A DNA stretch of 64,000 bases from Microvirga tunisiensis (GCF_009296175.1 NZ_VOSK01000001.1:1-64000), one strand, 5' to 3'; counted from the stretch's first letter, positions 17,036 through 26,416 are shown. The notes: generated from the sequence alone by a model not told the origin. A program made the numbers and translations.

Positions 17036-18190
17036 TCACGTGGGAAGAGTTTGTCTGTCGCTCAGTCGAAGCGATAGCAGAACTAGGACCGCCGAACCGA
17101 GCATCGCTGCGCTGGCCCCGGCCAGAGTTAAGAGCGATCCCCCAATTTCAAACAAGCCTCCGCCAACGCCCGCGCCGACGGTGATGGCAAGCTGGATCGA
17201 CGAGATTTGCATGCCGCCTGCAACTTCAATTTCGTCTGGGATCGCTCGAGTCAGCCAGGTGGCCCAAGCGACCGGCATCACACCGAATGCAAAGCCCCAG
17301 AGAATAAAGAGGACGATGCACACGACCGTCGACCCAGCAAATGCAATCATTCCGCAACTGCTCATTGCAAGTAGCAGTGGGACGAAGGCTAGCGTCTGCC
17401 ATAGGCCGCGACGCGTGAGGAAGTTGGCTGTCAATGTGCCCAGTATAGTTGCGAGGCCAAAGCAAAGGAGACTGGCCGAGACACCCTGAATTTCATATCT
17501 AGCGATCTGCTCCAGAAAGGGGCGTGAATAAGTATAGAATGTCCAGTGACCGCCAAAGTATAATATCGTCGCGAGCATCGCGAAGGCAACATTGCGTCTT
17601 CCTAATAGCCTGAAAATCGTGCTGATCGTAATATTCCTGCCGGTGTCCATCGACGGCATGACTGCGAATTGCCACGCAAACGAAGCCACTGATAACAGCA
17701 AGGCCAGGAGAAACACGCCTCTCCATCCGACTAGACTGCCGAAAAAACTTCCGAAGGGCGCAGCGACGACCATCGCGATCGAGATTCCACTCAATATGAT
17801 TGCTAAAGCGCGCGGCACGTCGACTGGCTCGACCAGTCGGGTTGCAGATGCTGGAACCAAGGAGCAGAAGCCGCCCAGGCTGATGCCCAAGAGTGCGCGA
17901 CTGACCAGAAGCATGATATAGTTTGTGGCGAAAGCGGCTAGTGCGTTCGAGCAGATTAAAAGCGCCGCGAAGCCCAGAAACACCGGTCGGCGATCAAACC
18001 GCTTCGTCGCTGGGGCGGCGAAGAGGCTTGAGATCATCGCCGACACCGCTGTGACGGATACAGCCTGCCCCGCCACTCCCTCACTAACGCCAAGATCTGA
18101 CGCCATCGGCGTCAACAGGCTGGTCGGCAGCATTTCGGCAATAATAATGCCCATCTGGGTCACCGAGAGGGCATAGACAACGTTCCACAT
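17036..18190 (-). CDS. MFS transporter, DHA1/AraJ-like
   Basis: A 384-residue protein with about 12 hydrophobic segments. The loop between helices 2 and 3 (AAPATKRFDRRPVFLGFAAL) is the MFS motif A, and ALLGISLGGFCSLVPASATR in helix 4 is motif C-like. Both are typical of DHA1 drug or sugar efflux carriers such as AraJ and YdhP. The start at 18190 follows GAGGGCAAGCGC. It stands alone between the SDR (converging) and the BKACE/MmgE pair upstream on the same strand. Export of a toxic intermediate or an inducer sugar is a reasonable guess; the substrate is not known. Confidence 0.85.
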   Translation of the reverse strand: MWNVVYALSVTQMGIIIAEMLPTSLLTPMASDLGVSEGVAGQAVSVTAVSAMISSLFAAPATKRFDRRPVFLGFAALLICSNALAAFATNYIMLLVSRALLGISLGGFCSLVPASATRLVEPVDVPRALAIILSGISIAMVVAAPFGSFFGSLVGWRGVFLLALLLSVASFAWQFAVMPSMDTGRNITISTIFRLLGRRNVAFAMLATILYFGGHWTFYTYSRPFLEQIARYEIQGVSASLLCFGLATILGTLTANFLTRRGLWQTLAFVPLLLAMSSCGMIAFAGSTVVCIVLFILWGFAFGVMPVAWATWLTRAIPDEIEVAGGMQISSIQLAITVGAGVGGGLFEIGGSLLTLAGASAAMLGSAVLVLLSLRLSDRQTLPT

Positions 18191-18671
18191 GCGCTTGCCC
18201 TCGAATGATTCACGGTTCCCTAAACCATCTTTCAGTAAGAGGTCTTCACCAGATTGTTCGGTTCGTCAGTGGCACCGATCCCACCCCGGAGCGACAGTGT
18301 CGAACAGCCAACCGACAATCCGTCTCAAGTCCAGGGTCGCTCGATGTTTCATACCGCGTGCTAGCTAACTCCACGTGGCTCAACCAATTCGGAGGACAAT
18401 GGAAGCGCGCAACGCGGGGACTACAGTTATGTTCCGCGTTGTCTAGAGACTTTCGAGGGCAAGCGGCTGCAAGTACCAGTATGGAGGCGGGAAAGGCACA
18501 TACCAGCGCGAGTACACTAAAAGGCGCCAGCAGTGCCCAGTAAACCTATCGATAACCAGCGCCATCTCAGGATCCCGCAGGTGGATCTTCGCTCTTGAAT
18601 GGGTCCTTCAATGCAGGTCAGACGAAGCCGTCGATCAACGAGTAGACTTCCGTCACCGGACCAGTCGATAG
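18191..18671. other. Intergenic, nothing recognised
   Basis: 480 bases between the BKACE stop and the MFS start, both on the minus strand. ATCCCAC at 18279-18285 matches one half of the common operator, but the other half is absent. No coding potential was seen. Confidence 0.4.
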
Positions 18672-19595
18672 TTAATTTCGCTCCGGCTCACTCAGCGAGG
18701 AACGTGCAACGTTATTTGCCTTCTCGGGCAGCGCGAGCAAGCTGCGCGCTTCTAGCGGTGTTGCGGGCTCGGCACCGAGGATCGCCATCAGATCAACTGC
18801 ACGTTCGACCAGCGCCGCGTTGCTCGGCGCGAGCGTTCCTTCCGAAATCCATGGCGTGTCCTCGAGACCAACGCGAACATTGCCACCGAGCATGATTGAC
18901 ATTGCGGCGACGGGAAATGCCGTGACACCACGGCCGAAAGCGAGCCAGATCGCGTCCATCGGTAGTAGGCTCTTCATATAGCAAACCGTTTCAGGTGTTG
19001 CTGGGGCGGAGGCTGGCCAGCCAAGGCAAAACTGAATGACCGGCTTCGGGCCAACGAGTCCCCTTTCAATCAATTCGCGCGTGGCCACCAGATGGCCTGG
19101 ATCGCTGACATCGAGCTCCGGCTTCACGCCAGCCGCTTGGAAGCGCTTGAGACTATCAAGAATGAAGCGGTCCGAGTTGAGGTAGATGCCGCCAGCCTTA
19201 TTACATGAGCCCATAGGAAGGCTGCCCATGTCTGGAACTAGCTCCTCGATATGTCCGATCCGCTCGTAGGTTGTTGCTAACGACGAGGCACCTGTGGGAA
19301 CGCGTGGATCGTCATCACTCGGGTAGAACATCGCACCCGCGCCCCCGGTGAGATTGATGATCACATCGCTACCTCTGTCGCGGATGCGCTGTACAGTTTC
19401 GCGGTAAAGCGCGAAATCCATGCAGCCCATGCCGGTGTTCACATCGCGTACATGAAGGTGCACCATCGCAGCGCCGGCTCGTGCCGCGTCGAGTGCGGAT
19501 CGCGCGATCTGCGCCGGTGTGATCGGGATGGCAGGGTTCGCTTTCGGATCAGCGCCACCATTCACGGCACAGGAAATGACGAGCTTACGACCCAT
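18672..19595 (-). CDS. BKACE-family protein (3-keto-5-aminohexanoate cleavage enzyme-like, DUF849)
   Basis: A 307-residue member of the beta-keto acid cleavage enzyme family, which condenses a beta-keto acid with acetyl-CoA to give acetoacetate plus a new acyl-CoA. It has a TIM-barrel length and VHLHVRD at residues 45-51, supplying the two zinc His ligands. It also has INLTGG, the PELDVSDPGH strand and the C-terminal GGNVRVGLEDTPW block. The start at 19595 follows GGGAGGACATT. It lies 24 bases after the MmgE/PrpD gene on the same strand. Acetoacetate made here could be activated by the CoA-transferase at 43157-44571. The true keto acid cannot be inferred. Confidence 0.9.
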   Translation of the reverse strand: MGRKLVISCAVNGGADPKANPAIPITPAQIARSALDAARAGAAMVHLHVRDVNTGMGCMDFALYRETVQRIRDRGSDVIINLTGGAGAMFYPSDDDPRVPTGASSLATTYERIGHIEELVPDMGSLPMGSCNKAGGIYLNSDRFILDSLKRFQAAGVKPELDVSDPGHLVATRELIERGLVGPKPVIQFCLGWPASAPATPETVCYMKSLLPMDAIWLAFGRGVTAFPVAAMSIMLGGNVRVGLEDTPWISEGTLAPSNAALVERAVDLMAILGAEPATPLEARSLLALPEKANNVARSSLSEPERN

Positions 19596-19619
19596 AATGT
19601 CCTCCCGGCTGCTGCGTTG

Positions 19620-21077
19620 TCAAACTCGTGACCTTCCCGTGTTGCGACTACTTTCGTCGTGCATGTCGCCCTGCCACAAGATGGCCAGCTTTGCCACGTC
19701 ACCGATCGTTTCGAGATCCATGATTGCTGTGATCACCTGATCGGAGCGTTCCGGCGAGAGCACACGCGAGGCACAATGACGGAATTTGTCGGCGAGATCA
19801 TTATCAGACATTCTTGTCTCAGGAGTTGCCGGCGAGCCCTTGCGGTACTTGCGCTCCTCGACGAACGTTACGCCGCGTGCGAAAATTTCTACCTTGCCGA
19901 TGCGGCTCTGTGGCTCCTTGGTGAGCAGTTGTTCGAAGTCAGGATGCGGCTCAATCTGCACCTTCTCCATGAACGCGAGGTACTTTTTACTGCGGAGACT
20001 TTCATCGTCGTGCCATTCGGGGCCCGGCCTGAGGCCATGGATCGCCATCGATACTGCGTAGGCTGTGTTCATTTGCGCGTCGCTGGGCGTTTGGATTGTC
20101 TTAGCCGAGTAGAGCGGCAGTTTCGCAGTATGAGAGTCACTGTAGGTGACAATTCTATCGATTTCCTCAGGCGTGATCTCGTGTACTTCGATCAGATTAA
20201 AGATGCAGTCGAGAATGGTGTGCGTGTTGCGGCAATGCGGATATGGCTTGTAGATCGTAACCGCAGGGAACTTCCATTCATCGTAAAGCCGGTCCATCAA
20301 CGCATCAGGATTCCACTTTGTTGAGCCCATGAAACGCCAGAAACCATGTTCGCCTTCAAGTATTTCAGTGTCGCCCGAATAGCCGGCCTCTGCGAGCTGT
20401 ACTGCCGTCAACTCTGCTTGGGCCATCCATCCCGACATCAGATACTTATTGTCAGGCCCGGGGACGGTGCGCCCCCATTTGGACATGCTCTGCGCAGGCG
20501 CCATATGCCCAGCGAGTCCCATAGCATAGCCGGTCTGTCGCGCGTCGAGGCCGCGCAGCAGGGACGATGCCAGGGTGCCTCCGAAAATGGTACTGCTGAA
20601 ACCGCTGATAGATGGCAACGTAAGCTTCTGCCCCGGCGTAACGTCGCGGTAGTATCCCATGGCAAGGCCGAAGCGAGTCGACACTTCGTGCGAAATCGCG
20701 ATCGCGGCAATCAGGTCCTTGCCGGAGCGATGCTGACCTTCCGCCATCGCGAGACTGGCAGGCAGAACATAGGGCGTCACGTGACCCGGGGGGATCGTGA
20801 GCAAATCAAAGTCAATGGCATTGATCAGTTCCCCGTTAGCGAACGCTGCCGCGCCCATCGACAGCTTGTCCCCACTGCCAATCACCATAGATTCCGAGGC
20901 ACCGGACATAGCCCGTGCGGCCTTGAGCGCCTTGTGACCTTTATCCACGGTGAGACCGGCCAGTGCGCAACCAATCGAGTCCAAAAGGATACGTTTCGAT
21001 TCGACGATGACTTCGGTCGGCAGGTTTTCGAACCGCGACCGCTCACCAAATTCAACCAGCTTCGGGATAAGGGCCAT
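19620..21077 (-). CDS. MmgE/PrpD-family protein
   Basis: A 485-residue member of the 2-methylcitrate dehydratase/iminodisuccinate epimerase/cis-aconitate decarboxylase family. It begins with the typical VIVESKRILLDSIGCALAGL helix and contains NAIDFDLLTIPPGHVTPYVL, which carries the family Asp and His. Later come FWRFMGSTKWNPD and YPHCRNTHTILD with conserved His. The start at 21077 follows GGAGAAGTGATTT. It resembles the copy at 32457 more than the one at 58541. Paired with the BKACE gene, it is likely a dehydratase or decarboxylase acting on a hydroxy- or keto-acid. An operator copy is 198 bases upstream. Confidence 0.85.
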   Translation of the reverse strand: MALIPKLVEFGERSRFENLPTEVIVESKRILLDSIGCALAGLTVDKGHKALKAARAMSGASESMVIGSGDKLSMGAAAFANGELINAIDFDLLTIPPGHVTPYVLPASLAMAEGQHRSGKDLIAAIAISHEVSTRFGLAMGYYRDVTPGQKLTLPSISGFSSTIFGGTLASSLLRGLDARQTGYAMGLAGHMAPAQSMSKWGRTVPGPDNKYLMSGWMAQAELTAVQLAEAGYSGDTEILEGEHGFWRFMGSTKWNPDALMDRLYDEWKFPAVTIYKPYPHCRNTHTILDCIFNLIEVHEITPEEIDRIVTYSDSHTAKLPLYSAKTIQTPSDAQMNTAYAVSMAIHGLRPGPEWHDDESLRSKKYLAFMEKVQIEPHPDFEQLLTKEPQSRIGKVEIFARGVTFVEERKYRKGSPATPETRMSDNDLADKFRHCASRVLSPERSDQVITAIMDLETIGDVAKLAILWQGDMHDESSRNTGRSRV

Positions 21078-21274
21078 AAATCACTTCTCCGCAAGGGCGC
21101 CCCCGTCGTCCTCGGAGGAGCGCTGATGTGCGTTTGGTTGGAAGCTCGCGGGAACCTGACAGCCGAGAGCTCGCCACGCTCGGTAACTTCATAATGCCCG
21201 TGCCGTGCATGTCAATAGTAACTCCTGCAAAACGGGACTATGTCATAGACGTACCTCGGCTGAACTATTACGAA

Positions 21275-21291
21275 ATCCTCCAATACAGGAT
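21275..21291. promoter_or_regulatory. Common 17-bp operator copy 3
   Basis: ATCCTCC-AAT-ACAGGAT, extended by one base on each side to a 6-bp arm AATCCT/AGGATT. It lies midway between the divergent MmgE/PrpD gene (198 bases) and the binding-protein gene (182 bases). The right half matches the consensus at five of seven positions, so it is one of the weaker copies. No clear -35/-10 pair was assigned. Confidence 0.4.
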
Positions 21292-21472
21292 TAAACGTGA
21301 CATCACAGAGCGCTCATGCTACCTTTAGGATGCGACGGTGTTTAGAGCAGTGTCCGTACCTGACGCGGCTAATCGTACGCGCTTGAATGTTCCGGCGTTC
21401 GGCGGCTTCGCATAAGTCGGTTCGTGCGACGGATCAACCAATTAGCAAAGGTTTCTAAAAGGGAGGTAGTCT

Positions 21473-22585
21473 ATGGTGTTAGAAGTGTCACGGCGTTCGG
21501 CCATCCTATCAATGGCTGTGTTGGGGGCTCTGGCGCTGCCAGGCGCAAGTTTCGCTCAAAGTGGGACAAAGTCCGGCAAAATCGGCGTCATTGTACAATT
21601 GAGTGGGATCGGAGCGAGCTACGGGGTTGGCGTGCAGCATGCAATTGAAATCGCCAAACAGGAGCTGAAGCAAAAAGGTGTTATCGATCTCGAGGTTTTC
21701 TACGAAGATCATCAGCAGCAGCCGCAGCTTGCGGTCACTGCATTTCAGAAGCTGATCGACGCCCGTAGCGTCGTGGCTGTGCTGGCTAATTCGAGCCCAG
21801 TCAATCAGGCAATGAATCCAATCGCCAAAAGCCGTGGCGTTCAGGTCTACAACTTCAACGCGGTTTCACCAGCGTTGCGTAAGCTTGGCCCGTGGCTCAT
21901 CAACGGAAGTCCCTTGGCCGATGATGATGGCGCCGTCCTAGCCAAACATATGATAGGCCTCGGATTCAAGTCAGCCGCGGTTCTCAGCGAGAACGATGAA
22001 TTCGGCGTGTCGGTGTCCGACGCATTCATATCAGCGTACAAGGCAGCGGGCGGGAACATTGTTGCTCATGAGGTCAACAATGTCGGCAACATCGACATGC
22101 GGACGCAACTCTACAAGATCAAGAGCGCCCGTCCAGACTCGCTCGTCGTTTTCTGCAATATTCCGGAAAATGGCTACGCATTCGTACAGGCGCAGGAAAT
22201 CGGCCTTGAAGCCGCCTACTTCGCAAACCAGTTCATCATCAATCCAGAAAACTTCAAGGTGGGCGGCGCGGCGCTGAACGGCGTTCGCGGGGTTGCTCCC
22301 AAGTTCGACCCCAACGCACCGAACGCACAGGAGTTTTCCGCCAAGTTTACCAAGGCAGCCGGGCGGCCTCCGGCTGCCTCGGACGCGCTTGCCTATGATG
22401 GAGCTCGGCTCGTTGGAGAAGCGATCGCAGCGGTCGGCAACGACTCGAAAGCGGTGGGCCAGTACGTTGTTAAGGTAAAAGACTGGCCGGGCGCCGTTGG
22501 CAATTACAACTTCGACAGCGATGGCGTTGCCAAACTTCCGTTCTCGTTCTTCACCCTTAAGGACGGTAAGGCAATCTACGAGTAA
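21473..22585 (+). CDS. Branched-chain-type ABC transporter substrate-binding protein (LivK-like)
   Basis: A 370-residue periplasmic protein of the Leu/Ile/Val-binding family, a group that often binds aromatic or other organic acids rather than amino acids. The start has a strong AAAAGGGAGGTAGTCT ribosome site. Residues 1-28 are an export signal with twin arginines (SRRSAILSM) ending SFAQSG, so Tat export is possible. The mature part has IGVIVQLSGIGASYGVG, FYEDHQQQPQLAVTAFQKLI (the DxxxxP-type loop region) and SDALAYDGARLVGEAI near the C-terminus. The gene converges with livFGMH, which lies 55 bases beyond its stop, an unusual opposite-strand layout for one transporter. Confidence 0.9.
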   Translation: MVLEVSRRSAILSMAVLGALALPGASFAQSGTKSGKIGVIVQLSGIGASYGVGVQHAIEIAKQELKQKGVIDLEVFYEDHQQQPQLAVTAFQKLIDARSVVAVLANSSPVNQAMNPIAKSRGVQVYNFNAVSPALRKLGPWLINGSPLADDDGAVLAKHMIGLGFKSAAVLSENDEFGVSVSDAFISAYKAAGGNIVAHEVNNVGNIDMRTQLYKIKSARPDSLVVFCNIPENGYAFVQAQEIGLEAAYFANQFIINPENFKVGGAALNGVRGVAPKFDPNAPNAQEFSAKFTKAAGRPPAASDALAYDGARLVGEAIAAVGNDSKAVGQYVVKVKDWPGAVGNYNFDSDGVAKLPFSFFTLKDGKAIYE

Positions 22586-22595
22586 TTGGCCGAGG

Positions 22596-22632
22596 GATGG
22601 GCGTCGGGGTCACCGGCGCCCATCGTATCTTC
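22596..22632. terminator. Terminator between converging livK-like and livF genes
   Basis: GATGGGCG (22596-22603) pairs perfectly with CGCCCATC (22617-22624), followed by GTATCTTCTT. It is placed between two converging stop codons, so it can serve both strands. Confidence 0.55.
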
Positions 22633-22640
22633 TTCGGTAC

Positions 22641-23345
22641 TCAACCGACATAGGCCTGTTCGAGGCGTTCGTCATTGAGCAGCGAGCGCGGATTGTCCTC
22701 TGAGATCGCAAACTCTCCGAGCTTCATCACATACGCCTTAGACGAGATATTCAGAATACAAACATTGTGTTCGACAACTAAAAACGCTGTCTGATAGCGC
22801 TTGTTCAGTAACTCGATGGCATCCATCACGATCTGCATCACTTGCGGTGCCAATCCGAGAAACGGCTCTTCGAGAAGTACGAGCTTTGGGCGCAACATCA
22901 TAGCGCGCGCGATTGCTACCATCTGGCGTTCGCCGCCACTGAGTGTTCCGGCAAGTTGCTTCATTCTTTCACCAACTCGGGGAAAGACCTGGACCGCTTC
23001 GTCGATACGCCTCCGCAACTCGGCCGGATTTTTAACGGTGTAACCGCCGAGCAGCAGGTTTCGCTCGACGGTGAAGTTGCGAAACAGCCGTCCTTTTTCC
23101 GGAACGAGCACGATACCTCGTCGCACAGCGTCGGCGATGGAAGTGCTCGTGATGTCCTCTCCATCGAATGTCACAGATCCGCTCATGACATTCACTTTAC
23201 CGATGAGAGCCCCTAGCAACGTCGACTTACCCGCTCCATTGTGGCCGAGCAAAGTCGCGATGCCGTTCGTCGGCACCGTCATACTCACGCCGTGAACAAT
23301 TTCTCGCTTGCCGTACCCGGCGCGAAGATCTCTGACTTCAAGCAT
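22641..23345 (-). CDS. livF: Branched-chain-type ABC transporter ATP-binding protein
   Basis: A 234-residue single-domain ATPase. Walker A LGHNGAGKS is at about 33-41. The signature LSGGERQMVAIARAM is at about 133-147, Walker B LVLLEEPFLGLAP follows (Glu in place of the usual Asp at the fourth position, common in LivF), and the H-loop is VEHNV. The length and YGKREIVHGVSM opening are those of LivF. The start at 23345 (MLEVRDLRAG) is chosen because it overlaps the end of livG by 8 bases; the longer reading frame upstream has no homology. It energises the importer with LivG, LivM and LivH. Confidence 0.9.
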   Translation of the reverse strand: MLEVRDLRAGYGKREIVHGVSMTVPTNGIATLLGHNGAGKSTLLGALIGKVNVMSGSVTFDGEDITSTSIADAVRRGIVLVPEKGRLFRNFTVERNLLLGGYTVKNPAELRRRIDEAVQVFPRVGERMKQLAGTLSGGERQMVAIARAMMLRPKLVLLEEPFLGLAPQVMQIVMDAIELLNKRYQTAFLVVEHNVCILNISSKAYVMKLGEFAISEDNPRSLLNDERLEQAYVG

Positions 23346-24174
23346 GAATTGCTCCTTCGGCAGTGGTTGCGGGCGGCGGCAATATGTTATGGTCATCGTC
23401 CGGCCGCGAGAGATAGACCCTGAGCACGTCTGGGTGGCGGCGAACATACTCGGGCGCACCCTGTGCCAGCACCGTACCGTGGTGCATGACAATCACGTGC
23501 TCGGCATACTCGAGAACGAGCTCCATATTATGATCGACAAGAACAATCCCTTTGCCGTGCTCGGTGGCGATTCGACGTAGCAGAGCACCCATGTGAGCGA
23601 CTATCGGGCGCGGCAATCCTGAACCGGGTTCATCCAACATGAAGAAGTCGGCGTCGGTCGGTAACATTCGTGCTAGTGCAAGGAGTTTCTGCTGCCCATA
23701 GGACAGGTTCCCAGCGAGTTCATCCGGGCGTTGATCAATGATTCCAATGGTCTTCAGAATTTCGAGCGCCTGAGCGATGAACTGCTGCCGCTGCCGGCGG
23801 ACTTCGCCTGGCGTCAGGATGAGACGCCAAAGCTTTTCGCCGAGTTGATCTTGGAAGCCGAGCAGTACATTCTCTAAGACGGTCAGTGTCGGAAAGATTT
23901 CGACGTCTTGGAACGTACGGGTAATCCCGATCTCAACGCGGCGGTACCCAGGATGACGGGTGATATCTTCACCGTCATAGATGACTTGTCCGCTCGAGGG
24001 ACGCTCGAAGCCCGATAGAATGCTCAGCAACGTGCTTTTGCCTGCTCCATTGGGGCCGATCAGGCCAGTGACCTTGCCAGTGGGAATATCGACGCTGACG
24101 TCGTCCAACGCGACGAGGTCGCCGAAAGTGCGCGTGATATTGCGCGCTTGCAGAAACAGCGGACTGCGGGTCAT
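23338..24174 (-). CDS. livG: Branched-chain-type ABC transporter ATP-binding protein
   Basis: A 278-residue ATPase: Walker A IGPNGAGKS at about 36-44, the long LivG-type insert after the Q-loop (GITRTFQDVEIFPTLTVLEN), signature LSYGQQKLLALARML, Walker B ADFFMLDEPGSGL and the H-loop VDHNMELV. The C-terminal extension (PEYVRRHPDVLRVYLSR) is the usual LivG tail. Its start overlaps the stop of livM by 4 bases and its end overlaps livF by 8, so the operon is tightly translated. Confidence 0.9.
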   Translation of the reverse strand: MTRSPLFLQARNITRTFGDLVALDDVSVDIPTGKVTGLIGPNGAGKSTLLSILSGFERPSSGQVIYDGEDITRHPGYRRVEIGITRTFQDVEIFPTLTVLENVLLGFQDQLGEKLWRLILTPGEVRRQRQQFIAQALEILKTIGIIDQRPDELAGNLSYGQQKLLALARMLPTDADFFMLDEPGSGLPRPIVAHMGALLRRIATEHGKGIVLVDHNMELVLEYAEHVIVMHHGTVLAQGAPEYVRRHPDVLRVYLSRPDDDHNILPPPATTAEGAIHA

Positions 24175-25127
24175 ACGCGCCCTCCTCGGGCTTTGGGTTC
24201 AGTCAGGAATGTAAATCCGGGCTTAGCTTCAAGCGACGAACGGTGCTTGCCGCGGCGGAAAATCGGGCCTTCCGGCAACAGACCCGAAGGTCTCACGATG
24301 ACCACGGTGATCAGCACCAGGCCGTAGAAAATCTGCTGCAGCGGTCCAATCCATGTGGTAGGGAGCCCCGGAATCAGCTTGATCGATTCTTGGATCACAG
24401 TCAGGAGCACGACGGCAACGATCGTGCCCCGTAGGTTCCCACGCCCGCCTGCGATCACAAAGATGATGAAAATCACAGATACATAGACGTAGAAGCTCTG
24501 CGGACTGACACTCTGCAGAAGTCCCGCCAACAGTCCTCCAGCGAAACCCACGGCGGCGCCGCTGAGTGCAAACACCTTCAGTTTCAAGGCAAACGGATTC
24601 TTACCCAGGGTTTCCAGCGCATCTTCGCCGTCACGAAGGCCACGGAGCGCAAGAGCGAATTGGGACCGTTCGAAGTAAAGAAGGTAGCCGATAACGAGAA
24701 GTGATAGGGCTGTAGTCAAGCAGAAGTAGGCAACGATATTGTCGAAAGATATACCAAACAGGTTCGGACGATCGATGCCATAGATTCCGTTGGCACCTCC
24801 TGTGAGGTTCCGCCACGTCATAAACGTTTGCCACAGCGCCATTTGCATGGCGAACGACGTAATTTTGAATGTGAAGAAGTCCATATAGCGGGTCATGATT
24901 TGGAATATGATGCCCATCAGCGCGCAGAAGACTGCGCCGACGATGCAACCCCACAGCAAATCAAGACCAAGAGTCTGCCCAAGCAATGCCGCAGTATAGG
25001 CGCCGATGCCCATAATAGCCGCTTCGTATGCCGAGAAACGGCCCGCCACGCCGAGTAACAGATTCAGTGACAATGCAACAATTGCATAGATTTCCATCAG
25101 CATGATGGTCGTCATCAAGAAATACAT
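24171..25127 (-). CDS. livM: Branched-chain-type ABC transporter permease
   Basis: A 318-residue inner-membrane protein with about nine hydrophobic segments. It starts MYFLMTTIMLMEIYAIVALS, then has LNLLLGVAGRFSAYEAAIMG, the LivM signature block. GRGNLRGTIVAVVLLTVIQE marks the cytoplasmic coupling loop. The start at 25127 follows GGGAGGCTGACG. The longer open frame before it, 111 codons, overlaps livH and is not coding. The C-terminal tail is charged and short. It would form the channel with LivH. Confidence 0.9.
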   Translation of the reverse strand: MYFLMTTIMLMEIYAIVALSLNLLLGVAGRFSAYEAAIMGIGAYTAALLGQTLGLDLLWGCIVGAVFCALMGIIFQIMTRYMDFFTFKITSFAMQMALWQTFMTWRNLTGGANGIYGIDRPNLFGISFDNIVAYFCLTTALSLLVIGYLLYFERSQFALALRGLRDGEDALETLGKNPFALKLKVFALSGAAVGFAGGLLAGLLQSVSPQSFYVYVSVIFIIFVIAGGRGNLRGTIVAVVLLTVIQESIKLIPGLPTTWIGPLQQIFYGLVLITVVIVRPSGLLPEGPIFRRGKHRSSLEAKPGFTFLTEPKARGGRV

Positions 25128-25129
25128 CG

Positions 25130-26053
25130 TCAGCCTCCCTGCTTGGCCGGAGCAACACTCGAACTTAGTTTCGATCGTGCCGGCTTCACACTGATTTTCT
25201 GATAGCGAGCCGAGTAGTCTCGTACCATGAGGTAGGTCACCATGATCGCAAAGACGGCGAGGTCGGTGTAATCGGTCGCGAATTGCCAAGACCAAAGGCT
25301 CCGGGCAACACCGAACAGAACGCTCCAAGCCGCCACCGCACGAAGATTGCCACGGCTGACAATGGTGACGATCAGCGCATAGAGCAGGATAATGAAGCCG
25401 TTGGCTGGCTTCACACCGGTATCGAACAGCATAATGACGCCCGAAGCTGCACCAAGACATGCGCCGGCAGCGTATGCACCGACCCGCATCAAGGATGTAC
25501 GGATGCCCACGAGTTCTGCCATCTCGGGATCTTCGATCGTTGCACTAAGGCCCTGACCCACCCGTGTGCGGTTCAAGAACAGATCCAGCGCGACCGCGAT
25601 GACAGCAAACAGGACCAGGACGCCGAGATCGAGCGCCCGGATGCGCAGACCGCCGATAGAAATGATCTGCGTTATCGAAGGAAAGCGAACGATGCTAACG
25701 TCTGGCGTCGCTATAATTTGGAGCACATTCTCGAGAACGATACCTGTCCCCAATGATGCCATCAGCACCGGCATCACCGACCTGAGCTTTAAATAAAGAA
25801 ACCTATGCAGCGCGACGCTTACAGCGGCAGTTGCTGTCAGCGCTGCGACAATGCCGAGGAATACGCCAAAAGTGCTCTCGGCAAAGGCGGTTACCACCCA
25901 AAAACACACATATGCCCCGAAAACACACAGAGCGCCAAAAGCAAAGTGCATTTCGCGTGTAGTGAAGAAGATAAGGGCAAAGCCAAGTGCAGCAATGCCG
26001 ACCTTTACGCCGGCCACCGTGCCGACCATTAACAACTCAGCCAATAATTGCAT
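25130..26053 (-). CDS. livH: Branched-chain-type ABC transporter permease
   Basis: A 307-residue permease with about eight hydrophobic segments. It opens QLLAELLMVGTVAGVKVGIA and has ALGFALIFFTTREMHFAFGA, the LivH-type segment. GMRTSLMRVGAYAAGACLGA-like sequence marks the coupling loop (seen as IRTSLMRVGAYAAGACLGAA). The start at 26053 follows GGAGGAGACGCGAGATC. It is the first gene of livHMGF, two bases before livM. An operator copy and a TTGACT-N17-TATAGC promoter lie 134-183 bases upstream. Confidence 0.9.
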   Translation of the reverse strand: MQLLAELLMVGTVAGVKVGIAALGFALIFFTTREMHFAFGALCVFGAYVCFWVVTAFAESTFGVFLGIVAALTATAAVSVALHRFLYLKLRSVMPVLMASLGTGIVLENVLQIIATPDVSIVRFPSITQIISIGGLRIRALDLGVLVLFAVIAVALDLFLNRTRVGQGLSATIEDPEMAELVGIRTSLMRVGAYAAGACLGAASGVIMLFDTGVKPANGFIILLYALIVTIVSRGNLRAVAAWSVLFGVARSLWSWQFATDYTDLAVFAIMVTYLMVRDYSARYQKISVKPARSKLSSSVAPAKQGG

Positions 26054-26186
26054 GATCTCGCGTCTCCTCCGGACTTCGATCAATTGTCTTCTTCGCAACT
26101 GCCCACGCCGCGCGGCCTGTCCGTCACCGGAATTTTTCCGGGACACACCTTCTTTGGGTTTCGGAACCGTGACAGGCTGTCAAATA

Positions 26187-26236
26187 GCTATACGCGCTCG
26201 TTCGATGTCAGTCAAGAAAATCCCGCAGTGCGCGAC
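26187..26236 (-). promoter_or_regulatory. Common operator copy 4 with promoter for livHMGF
   Basis: The palindrome reads ATCCCGC-AGT-GCGCGAC at 26220-26236; on the minus strand its right half is GCGGGAT followed by TTTCTT, as in copies 5 and 8. Immediately downstream on that strand are TTGACT (26215-26210), a 17-base spacer and TATAGC (26192-26187). The operator therefore sits just upstream of the -35 box. It could also serve the divergent SDR at 26417. Confidence 0.5.
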
Positions 26237-26416
26237 TATTTACAAAAGCGGCGAGATGTTGTTTGGTTTTAGAGGCCGCAGTGCGATAAGGTAAGAGGTT
26301 CCTGCGGACCCGCCTTATTAGCTCGCGCGGCGAGAAGCACTGCTGCGTAAACGTGGCTCCTCGCCTGCGGCTGCACGGTGAACGTGGAAAATTGGAAAGG
26401 TTTATGGAGGAACCGA

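Noticed and set aside
18279-18295. ATCCCAC half-site like the common operator
   Set aside because: The second half does not fit, the surroundings are not AT-rich and there is no -35/-10 pair near it.
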